This document shows positions 1-6,207 of a stretch of 12,577 nt of DNA, in pieces. Location: the NCBI GenBank assembly GCA_004560045.1, contig SFWF01000040.1:1-12577 (forward strand), written 5' to 3'. This DNA comes from a bacterium (GTDB lineage: Bacteria > Bacillota > Clostridia > Oscillospirales > Acutalibacteraceae). Every line of letters begins with the position of its first letter. Position 1 is the stretch's first letter. The translations under genes were made by a program, and so were the position numbers. The notes under the pieces were generated by a model, which worked only from the letters and a program-made list of their open reading frames with translations, did no database searches and was not told the origin of the DNA.

Positions 1-1
1 C

Positions 2-232
2 ATAAATAAATATCAGCTCTCGAGAGATTTCAAGCAATGCACCAACATCAGTATTTTCGAGTTTCTTAACTCTCACCGCTGTAGCGAAGCGAAAAAACTG
101 CTTCGGCAGGGACATACCGTTTCCGAGGCGGCGTTTGCCTGCGGATTTGATAATCTGTCTTATTTTTCGAGAACCTATAAAAAATATATCGGCGTTCTGC
201 CAAACGAGACAAAACGCCACTACGAAAAATAG
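2..232 (+). CDS. AraC-family transcriptional regulator, C-terminal part (5' truncated by window edge)
   Basis: An open frame enters from the left edge and ends at TAG 230-232, giving 76 residues. The sequence matches the end of an AraC/XylS DNA-binding domain. It begins in the recognition helix of the first helix-turn-helix (YQLSRDFKQCTNISIFEFLN), continues through the linker helix (EAKKLLRQG), and contains the complete second helix-turn-helix with the family signature VSEAAFACGFDNLSYFSRTYKKYIGVLPNE. Such regulators bind pairs of direct repeats about 21 bp apart and usually activate sugar or stress genes. The N-terminal sensor domain lies outside the window, so the ligand is unknown. The gene converges on the acyltransferase gene at 236-1093 with only 3 bp between stop codons. 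A tandem-repeat site upstream of that gene (1152-1193) makes a regulator-target link possible but unproven. Confidence 0.9.
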   Translation: MNKYQLSRDFKQCTNISIFEFLNSHRCSEAKKLLRQGHTVSEAAFACGFDNLSYFSRTYKKYIGVLPNETKRHYEK

Positions 233-235
233 TCT

Positions 236-1093
236 TTATTCTTCAAAATTGCGCACAAGGACTCCGTAGCCACCGCCCATTGAGTTACCTTTTTTAAGGA
301 AATCGCAGAGATTTCTTTGAAGAGTAGTATTCTGAGGAAGCTTATAGGGGTCGGTCTCCAGCGTACCGAAAACGCGCCAGGCATCGGCGGTGATAGAACG
401 TTCCTTCGATTCCACAATGTCGAAAAGCTCGTAAAACTTGCTTAAATTAGAGCCCTTTTTGAACACCTCTTCGTAGAAGCGGGGATAAAGCAGCCAAGAG
501 CTGCAGACAATCACCATAGGTCCACTGAACTTAAAGAAATCGTATGCCAATTTGAAGGATTCCTCTACATCTTCCATAAGAAGAGGGCCCGAAGCGGGGA
601 TGTGACAGGACAACACCGTTTCACCCTTTTTGCAGACGTCTTTATAGTCGAAGGGCATTTTGACAAGTTCAAAATGAAGTCGACCGAGACGGAAACGGGT
701 GAGATTGAACATTGTGTGATAGGCATAAAAATATGCACAACCGATAATTCCGTTAAGTTTCATACAGGTTTCGGTGGCATAACCGAGGTTTGAGAGGATG
801 GTTGAAACAAACATTTCATCCGAGTAGCCGTTAGCCTCATACAAACGGCGAAGCCGCAATGAGGAATAGAGCAGAAGAATGAGGTCTATCGTATAGCGGT
901 GAACACCCATCCTTTGTGCAAGGGCAACCGCCTCCTTACCCGGGTCAAAGCCCATCATATAACGGTGTTCTGCGGCGGTCAGGAGAGAAAAGCTCTCGGA
1001 ATCGGCTTTAATTTTTGCAAAAACCTCTTCGCAGTAGTCTGCGGCCTCTTCGGGCATTTTTGAAGCAATAACGATTTCAGAAATTTCGCTCAT
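236..1093 (-). CDS. Acyltransferase-domain protein of the NAT_N/GNAT_C type
   Basis: Predicted 285-residue cytoplasmic protein with no signal peptide or membrane segment. The layout resembles the clostridial 'acyltransferase domain-containing protein' group: an N-terminal helical NAT_N-like half (about residues 1-135) and a C-terminal GNAT_C-like half. The second half carries RLGRLHFEL (about 137-143), the motif HIPASGPL (164-171), and a CSSWLLYP stretch (about 197-204) followed by SNLSKFYELF. Proteins of this group are thought to transfer acyl groups from acyl-CoA, but I know of no defined substrate. I chose ATG 1093 because GGGTGAT lies 4 nt upstream; an in-frame TTG at 1108 lacks comparable support. 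The gene is monocistronic, with its own promoter about 30-60 bp upstream, and converges with the AraC-family gene. The family call is recalled from motif pattern, not from a search. Confidence 0.7.
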   Translation of the reverse strand: MSEISEIVIASKMPEEAADYCEEVFAKIKADSESFSLLTAAEHRYMMGFDPGKEAVALAQRMGVHRYTIDLILLLYSSLRLRRLYEANGYSDEMFVSTILSNLGYATETCMKLNGIIGCAYFYAYHTMFNLTRFRLGRLHFELVKMPFDYKDVCKKGETVLSCHIPASGPLLMEDVEESFKLAYDFFKFSGPMVIVCSSWLLYPRFYEEVFKKGSNLSKFYELFDIVESKERSITADAWRVFGTLETDPYKLPQNTTLQRNLCDFLKKGNSMGGGYGVLVRNFEE

Positions 1094-1097
1094 AAAT

Positions 1098-1104
1098 ATC
1101 ACCC
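1098..1104 (-). promoter_or_regulatory. Ribosome binding site fixing the acyltransferase start
   Basis: GGGTGAT on the minus strand lies 4 nt before ATG 1093. It supports that start over the in-frame TTG at 1108, which would place this site inside the coding region. Confidence 0.7.
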
Positions 1105-1119
1105 ACAATATTACTTTTC

Positions 1120-1151
1120 TTTATATTTGCACATTTAAAAAACGATGTCAA
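1120..1151 (-). promoter_or_regulatory. Promoter of the acyltransferase gene
   Basis: On the minus strand a perfect -35 hexamer TTGACA (1151-1146) is followed by TATAAA (1125-1120). The spacer is 20 bp, longer than the optimal 17. No better -10 occurs at 16-18 bp; AAATAT and AATATA match the consensus only weakly. A strong -35 with poor spacing is typical of activator-dependent promoters, which fits the direct repeats immediately upstream. The predicted transcript would start about 20 nt before the start codon. Confidence 0.55.
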
Positions 1152-1193
1152 CCCTTTAAACGAAAAATACACCTTTTTAGTTGAAAAGTACAC
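1152..1193 (-). repeat. Two tandem 21-bp direct repeats abutting the -35 box (AraC-type operator candidate)
   Basis: Reading the minus strand, unit 1 (1193-1173) and unit 2 (1172-1152) agree at 15 of 21 positions. Both start GTGTA, then have one variable base and TTTTC, and both contain TAAA near the end and finish in G. Unit 2 ends exactly where TTGACA begins. AraC-family activators typically bind two same-direction half-sites spaced about 21 bp (two helical turns), with the proximal one touching the -35. The layout here is that arrangement. The identity of the binding protein is inferred. Confidence 0.6.
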
Positions 1194-1222
1194 AAAACAC
1201 CTCGATAATTTCGAGGTGTTTT
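1194..1222 (-). terminator. Intrinsic terminator of the nusB-tyrS operon
   Basis: A 12-bp perfect inverted repeat (1194-1205 pairing with 1211-1222) with a 5-nt loop lies 4 bp past the tyrS stop codon. Its core pairs CACCTCGA with TCGAGGTG, flanked by A and T runs. In the tyrS direction the T run is only four bases before GTGTAC. On the plus strand five Ts follow, so it could work in both directions. Its left edge abuts the 21-bp repeats of the next promoter. Confidence 0.75.
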
Positions 1223-1226
1223 TAAA

Positions 1227-2447
1227 TTAGAATGTAAACTTGTGGAATACCTTTTTACCTTTTTTGATAACAACTCCGTTTGAAAGCTGATCGGCGGTAA
1301 TCTTGGTAGCAGGATCGGTAACCTTTTCGCCGTCTACCGAAACGCCGCCCTGCTGAACGAGACGTCTTCCCTCGCCGTTGGAGGCGATAAGTCCGCCCCT
1401 CGACATAAGGTCGAGAATTCCGATAGCGCCGTCGGTCAGATCGTCGTCACAAAGAGCAGTTGAGGGCATATCGGCATCGCTTGCGCCTGCGCCGAATATT
1501 GCACGTGCGGCCGCCTGAGCCTTTTCGGCCTCTTCGGTGCCGTGAATCATCTGAGTAAGCTCGAAGGCAAGAATTTCTTTGGCCTTATTAAGCTCGCTTC
1601 CTTCCCACTTCTCATACTCGCGGATGGTCTCGATGGGGATAAAGGTAAGCATCTTTATGCACTTGATTACGTCGGCATCGTCAACGTTTCTCCAATACTG
1701 ATAAAACTCGTAAGGAGAGGTCTTTGCGGCGTCGAGCCAAACTGCGTTTCCTGCGGTCTTGCCCATTTTCTTGCCCTGAGAGTCGGTAAGAAGGGTTATG
1801 GTCATAGCGTGAGCATCCTTACCAAGCTTTTTACGGATAAGCTCGGTACCGCCAAGCATATTCGACCACTGATCGTCGCCGCCAAACTGCATATTACAGT
1901 TATAGTTTTTGAAAAGATAATAGAAGTCGTAAGACTGCATTATCATATAGTTGAACTCGAAGAAGGAAAGTCCCTTTTCCATTCTTTGTTTATAGCATTC
2001 GGCACGAAGCATATTGTTAACCGAGAAGCAGGCACCGACCTCGCGGAGAAGCTCAACGTAGTTAAGGTCCAAAAGCCAGTCGGCATTATTTACCATAAGA
2101 GCCTTACCGTCGGAAAAGTCGATAAAGCTTTCCATCTGGCGCTTAAAGCAGGCGGCATTATGATTAATGTCTTCGATAGTAAGCATTTTTCTCATATCGG
2201 TTCTGCCCGAGGGGTCGCCGATCATGGTGGTACCGCCACCGATAAGGGCGATGGGCTTATTTCCTGCCATCTGAAGGCGCTTCATAAGTGTCAGGGCCAT
2301 AAAGTGACCTGCGGTAAGACTGTCTGCGGTACAGTCGAAGCCAATATAGAAGGTAGCCTTTCCGCCATTGATCATTTCTCTGATTTCTTCTTCGTTGGTA
2401 ACCTGTGCTATAAGGCCGCGTTCAACGAGTTCTTCATATAAAGTCAT
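1227..2447 (-). CDS. tyrS: Tyrosyl-tRNA synthetase
   Basis: Charges tRNA-Tyr with tyrosine in the cytoplasm using ATP; class I synthetase. The 406-residue length is normal for the bacterial enzyme. Visible features, in numbering close to Bacillus TyrRS, are Y34, T40, a HIGH-equivalent T45-A-G-H48, GGGTTMIGDPSGRTDMR with D78, the tyrosine pocket YMIMQSYD (Y167, Q171, D174), QFGGDDQWSN (187-196), and KMGKT at 227-231 as the KMSKS loop. An S4-type RNA-binding domain occupies the last ~70 residues (EGRRLVQQGGVSVDGEKV). The first His of HIGH is replaced by Thr, which is unusual. The start codon overlaps the recN stop as ATGA with a GGAG site upstream, so translation is probably coupled. It is the last gene of the operon. 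I see no T-box leader, because it is expressed from the upstream operon promoter. Confidence 0.97.
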   Translation of the reverse strand: MTLYEELVERGLIAQVTNEEEIREMINGGKATFYIGFDCTADSLTAGHFMALTLMKRLQMAGNKPIALIGGGTTMIGDPSGRTDMRKMLTIEDINHNAACFKRQMESFIDFSDGKALMVNNADWLLDLNYVELLREVGACFSVNNMLRAECYKQRMEKGLSFFEFNYMIMQSYDFYYLFKNYNCNMQFGGDDQWSNMLGGTELIRKKLGKDAHAMTITLLTDSQGKKMGKTAGNAVWLDAAKTSPYEFYQYWRNVDDADVIKCIKMLTFIPIETIREYEKWEGSELNKAKEILAFELTQMIHGTEEAEKAQAAARAIFGAGASDADMPSTALCDDDLTDGAIGILDLMSRGGLIASNGEGRRLVQQGGVSVDGEKVTDPATKITADQLSNGVVIKKGKKVFHKFTF

Positions 2448-4111
2448 CTTATTTTACTCCTATCTAAAAGTTCCTTTGCGGAATTTATTGTGTTCTCTGT
2501 GAGCTCGGTTCCCGACATAATTCGGGCGATCTCGTTAATTCTCTCGTCCTCGACGAGTCTTGTTACGCTTGTAAAGGTCTTTCCGTCCCGAGTGCTTTTT
2601 TCAATAAGAAAATGACCCGTAGATGCGGCGGCGATCTGCGCCAGATGGGTGACACATATTACCTGACGAAGGACCGACACCTTCTGAAGCTGAACGGCGA
2701 CCTTTGAGGCGGCTCGTCCGCTTATTCCCGTATCGATCTCGTCGAATATCAAAGTATCGACGTTATCCTTATCGGCGATAATACTCTTTATGGCAAGCAT
2801 AATTCGGGAAAGCTCGCCGCCCGAAGCAACCTTATTAAGGGGCTTTAAGGATTCGCCCGCATTAGCCGAAATAAAGAATTCGACGTTGTCGCGTCCGATT
2901 TTCGAGTATTTGCCTTCCTTTATGTCGACGGTGAATTTAACGCCGTTCATATCCATAAAGCTAAGGTTTTCACAGACGGCCTCCGAGAAGGCTTTGGCGG
3001 CCTTTTTTCTTGACGCAGAAAGCTTCTGACCTGCAGATACAAGGGAATTTTCCGCTTCGATAAGCTCGGCTTCGAGCCTACTGAGCAGCTCGTCGCCCAT
3101 TTCTATCGCTTCAAGCTCGGCCTTTGCCTTATCCAAAAAGCTTAGCATAGCTTCTTCACTGTTTCCGTATTTTAACATCATACGGTGCAGTGTGTCAAGC
3201 CTTTCGTCGGTTTTTTCGGCATCTTCCTTTGAATAGGGGAAATCTGATATATAATTTCTAACCGCATCGGCAATAGAATAAAGGGTATCGGACACGCCCG
3301 ACAACTCGGTAACGGTTTTTGAAAGAGCGGGATCGGCCGCCTTTTCAAGAAACTTAAGGGCCGAGCTCGTAAGGGTTACGGCGCCGTCGCTATCCATATC
3401 GCCGTTAAGCATTAAGACACATTCGTTCAGGCTTTTGAGTATCTTTTCGCTGTTTTCGATAAGCTCCTTGGTCTTTTTAAGCTCTTCAAGCTCTCCGACC
3501 TTAACGTCGGCCGCTTCGAGCTCGGAAATTTGGAACTTTAAAAGATCGATTCGATCGTATTTTTTATCCTCGTCGGTTTCAAGCTCTTTTATTCTTCGCC
3601 TTATATCGGTAAAACGCTTGAATGCTTCGGCATAGGTATCCCGTTCTTTTTGATTATCGGCCACAAGGTCGAGATAAATATAATGATTCTCGGGGCGGAG
3701 CAGCATCTGACTGTCGTGCTGACCGTGAATGTTTATAAGATAGCCCGAGATCTCTTTTAAAACCTGAGTAGTGGCAGGTACTCCGTTAATTCGGATATTT
3801 GAACCGCTTGAACGACTGAGGGTTCGCTGAATACAGATGTTTCCATCATCATCGGGTTCGATTCCGTTATCGCTCAGAATATCGGCTACCGACCTTGAAA
3901 TATCCCCGAAAACGGCAAACACCTGCGCCTTTTCGGCCCCCGTTCGGATAATATCCTTAGAGGTTCGTTCGCCGAGCACCGCATTTATTGCGTCGATTAT
4001 GATCGATTTACCCGCTCCCGTTTCACCTGTAAGCGCGTTAAAACCGTTAATCGGTTCTATATCGGCCGACTCTATAACGGCGATGTTTTCGATATGTATC
4101 GATTTTAGCAT
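2444..4111 (-). CDS. recN: DNA repair protein RecN
   Basis: SMC-like ATPase that acts early in double-strand break repair, gathering broken ends on the nucleoid. The 555-residue length is typical. It has Walker A GETGAGKS (29-36), a Q-loop region around residues 135-140 (INIHGQHDSQML), and long charged coiled-coil arms between about 150 and 370. The ABC signature SGGELSRIMLAI is followed by Walker B LIFDEIDTGISG near residue 460, and by the D-loop/H-switch region VICVTHLAQIAA. The start is ATG 4111 with GGAG 8 nt upstream. The gene follows argR by 13 bp and overlaps tyrS by 4 bp. In Bacillus and many clostridia recN is followed by spoIVB and spo0A; here tyrS follows. I see no SOS-type operator next to it. 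Confidence 0.97.
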   Translation of the reverse strand: MLKSIHIENIAVIESADIEPINGFNALTGETGAGKSIIIDAINAVLGERTSKDIIRTGAEKAQVFAVFGDISRSVADILSDNGIEPDDDGNICIQRTLSRSSGSNIRINGVPATTQVLKEISGYLINIHGQHDSQMLLRPENHYIYLDLVADNQKERDTYAEAFKRFTDIRRRIKELETDEDKKYDRIDLLKFQISELEAADVKVGELEELKKTKELIENSEKILKSLNECVLMLNGDMDSDGAVTLTSSALKFLEKAADPALSKTVTELSGVSDTLYSIADAVRNYISDFPYSKEDAEKTDERLDTLHRMMLKYGNSEEAMLSFLDKAKAELEAIEMGDELLSRLEAELIEAENSLVSAGQKLSASRKKAAKAFSEAVCENLSFMDMNGVKFTVDIKEGKYSKIGRDNVEFFISANAGESLKPLNKVASGGELSRIMLAIKSIIADKDNVDTLIFDEIDTGISGRAASKVAVQLQKVSVLRQVICVTHLAQIAAASTGHFLIEKSTRDGKTFTSVTRLVEDERINEIARIMSGTELTENTINSAKELLDRSKIR

Positions 4112-4124
4112 ATTTTTTTCTCCG

Positions 4125-4577
4125 TTATATAAGTTTTTTAAGGTTTTCGGTTAGAAGGACCGAATCGGCCTCTCCCGAGGTTATCGCAAAAACGGTATCG
4201 TCACCTGCAAGAGAGCCGAGTATAAGCTCGCTATATAGCTGCTCCAAAGCAACGCAGGCAGAGGAGGCCATTCCCGCATAGCACTTGACGATTACAGTAT
4301 TCATTGAATAAACCACGTCGATGCATGCGTGTGCAAACATTTCCTCAAAATGATTTTTATCTCTTCTTGCGTCATTTCCCTTGGTTGCGATAAGATAACG
4401 GTATATTCCGTCCTTATCCTGCGCCTTGACGATTCGAAGCTCTTTTATATCGCGGGACACGGTTGACTGAGTGACCTTGAAGCCTAAAGCCTCTAAGGAA
4501 AGCTGAAGGTCCTCCTGAGTCGCGATAACGTTATCTCTTATAAGCTCTTTTATCTTTTCCTGTCGTTTGTTTTTCAT
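4125..4577 (-). CDS. argR: Arginine repressor ArgR/AhrC
   Basis: Hexameric arginine-sensing regulator of arginine synthesis and breakdown. The 150 residues match the family length. The winged helix-turn-helix occupies residues 1-70, with the recognition segment TQSTVSRDIKEL (36-47). The oligomerisation and arginine-binding domain follows, with NTVIVKCYAGMASSACVALE and GSLAGDDT (121-128), where D126 and D127 are the family's arginine-binding aspartates. The usual GT of this last motif is GS here, a mild change. The start is ATG 4577 with AAGGT 6 nt upstream. Its location between nadK and recN is conserved in Firmicutes. An ARG-box-like site at the operon start (10760-10773) suggests autoregulation. 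No arginine biosynthesis gene is in the window. Confidence 0.95.
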   Translation of the reverse strand: MKNKRQEKIKELIRDNVIATQEDLQLSLEALGFKVTQSTVSRDIKELRIVKAQDKDGIYRYLIATKGNDARRDKNHFEEMFAHACIDVVYSMNTVIVKCYAGMASSACVALEQLYSELILGSLAGDDTVFAITSGEADSVLLTENLKKLI

Positions 4578-4589
4578 AACGTTACCTTC

Positions 4590-5390
4590 TTAAAACTTAT
4601 GTGATAAGGTTTTGTAAATGGTATTGTTGCTGACGTTTATAAGCTTTGCGTCAAAGGGGGCTTTTTTTACGGTTACCTTGGTGTCGAAGTCCACCTCAAC
4701 ACATTTTTGACCGTCGACCGTAAGATAGGCGATAGTGCGTGAGGTCTTGCTAAGACGAAGGGATATCTCGGCATCTTCTTTTGCGAGCATCGGACGGGCG
4801 GTCAGCGAATGAGAGCAGATAGGCGTAACCGTAAGACACCTGACCGCGGGGTCGATTATGGGGCCTCCTGCCGACATTGAGTAGGCAGTAGAGCCGGTTG
4901 GCGTTGATATAATTACTCCGTCGGCGCGGTAGTCGATAGCGTCGTTGTCAACCGTAAGGTCGACGTCGATAAGTCTTGCGACGCTTCCGCTCGATATAAC
5001 TGCTTCGTTAAGGGCTATACCGCTATATACCTCTTTGCCGTTCTTTTCGGCAGTAACCGATAACATCATACGGGATTCGCTTTTATACTTTCCGACGAAA
5101 ATTCCTTCAAGCAGGTCGATATTATCGGCATCAAGGTTGGTTAAAAAGCCAAGTCGACCCGTATTTATTCCGATACAGGGTACCGATGATCGAGCGGCGG
5201 CTTTAGCGTGCTTTATAAGGGTTCCGTCGCCGCCTACGGTTATCGCAAGATCGAGGTCGGAATAATCGCTTTCGTCGGGCCTACTATGTACAACGTACTC
5301 GGCGCAGTTTTTTTCGAGAATCGCTACTACCTTACCGAGAAGCTCTTCGGTACCGCTTTTTTCAAAGTTAGGAAATAAGGCAACTTTCAT
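4590..5390 (-). CDS. nadK: NAD kinase (ATP-dependent)
   Basis: Phosphorylates NAD to NADP in the cytoplasm, supplying the NADPH pool; this gives it a loose metabolic link to Dxs and its pathway. The 266 residues are typical for Gram-positive NadK. Key motifs are GGDGT at 53-57 (phosphate transfer), GINTGRLGFL (74-83), LNEAVI with N128-E129 that bind the nicotinamide ribose, and ADGVIISTPTGSTAYSMSAGGPI (156-178). A C-terminal strand containing VDGQ completes the beta-sandwich domain. The start ATG at 5390 overlaps the tlyA stop as TAATG, so translation is probably coupled. ArgR follows after 12 bp. Confidence 0.96.
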   Translation of the reverse strand: MKVALFPNFEKSGTEELLGKVVAILEKNCAEYVVHSRPDESDYSDLDLAITVGGDGTLIKHAKAAARSSVPCIGINTGRLGFLTNLDADNIDLLEGIFVGKYKSESRMMLSVTAEKNGKEVYSGIALNEAVISSGSVARLIDVDLTVDNDAIDYRADGVIISTPTGSTAYSMSAGGPIIDPAVRCLTVTPICSHSLTARPMLAKEDAEISLRLSKTSRTIAYLTVDGQKCVEVDFDTKVTVKKAPFDAKLINVSNNTIYKTLSHKF

Positions 5391-6202
5391 TATTTATCTC
5401 CTTTCAGGCTACTGTGAGCCGCCTGAACGACTGCGTTTGGATCGATTTCGGCCTCCGAGTAAGCTTCGGAATTTATTATATGAACAAGGTATTCGATATT
5501 TCCTTCGGGGCCTTTTATCGGAGAATAGTCGAGATGTAAAACCGAAAATCCGTTATCGGACGCTATTCCCAACACCTTTTCGATAACCTCAAGGTGAACC
5601 TCAGGGTCGCGGACTACTCCCTTCTTTCCTACCTTTTCCTTACCTGCTTCAAACTGCGGCTTAATGAGGCAAACGGCCTGCGCCCCCTGCTTCATTATGG
5701 TTTTCATAACAGGAATTATAAGAGAAAGTGATATAAAGGATACGTCTACCGAGCAAAAGTCGAGCTCGTCGGGAATCTGCTCCTTCGTTACGTATCTGAA
5801 ATTGGTTCTCTCGAGGTTTACTACCCTTTCGTCGGTACGAAGCTTCCAGGCAAGCTGACCGTAGCCTACGTCGATAGCGTAAACCTTTTTTGCTCCGTTT
5901 TGAAGCATACAGTCGGAAAAGCCACCGGTAGAAGCACCTATATCGGCGCAAATACAGTCGGCAAGAGAAAATCCGAAATTTTCAACCGCCTTTTCGAGCT
6001 TTAGTCCTCCGCGGCTGACGTACTTAGGTGCGGCACCGCGAAACTCGATAACGTCGTCGGGCTTTACGGTCGTTCCCGGCTTATCGGACTTCTGATTATT
6101 AACGTATACAAGACCTGCCATAATAAGGGCCTTTGCTTTTTCGCGGCTTTCGGCATAGCCTGCCTCAAAAACCGCGGTATCAAGTCGTAATTTTTCTGCC
6201 AT
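5390..6202 (-). CDS. tlyA: TlyA family rRNA (cytidine-2'-O)-methyltransferase
   Basis: S4-domain plus FtsJ-like methyltransferase. In mycobacteria TlyA methylates 16S C1409 and 23S C1920, and its loss gives capreomycin resistance; the exact targets here are inferred. Of 270 residues, about 1-65 form the S4 RNA-binding domain (LRLDTAVFEAGYAESREKAK). The Rossmann methyltransferase follows, with the SAM-binding DIGASTGGF (87-95). The catalytic tetrad of the RrmJ type is visible as K68 (SRGGLK), D153 (VDVSF), K181 (LIKPQFE) and E236 (GNIEYL). Haemolysin naming of this family is historical. The start is ATG 6202 with AAAGGTGA inside the end of dxs. The stop overlaps nadK. Confidence 0.95.
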   Translation of the reverse strand: MAEKLRLDTAVFEAGYAESREKAKALIMAGLVYVNNQKSDKPGTTVKPDDVIEFRGAAPKYVSRGGLKLEKAVENFGFSLADCICADIGASTGGFSDCMLQNGAKKVYAIDVGYGQLAWKLRTDERVVNLERTNFRYVTKEQIPDELDFCSVDVSFISLSLIIPVMKTIMKQGAQAVCLIKPQFEAGKEKVGKKGVVRDPEVHLEVIEKVLGIASDNGFSVLHLDYSPIKGPEGNIEYLVHIINSEAYSEAEIDPNAVVQAAHSSLKGDK

Positions 6203-6207
6203 ATCGG

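Noticed and set aside
225..260. Possible shared terminator between the convergent genes at the left end
   Set aside because: Only weak A/T pairing is present, with no G-C stem followed by a T run.
1542..2441. A 299-codon open frame on the plus strand opposite tyrS
   Set aside because: It lies wholly antisense to a clear tyrS, has no recognisable domain or ribosome binding site, and is the kind of shadow frame that the codon use of the real gene produces.
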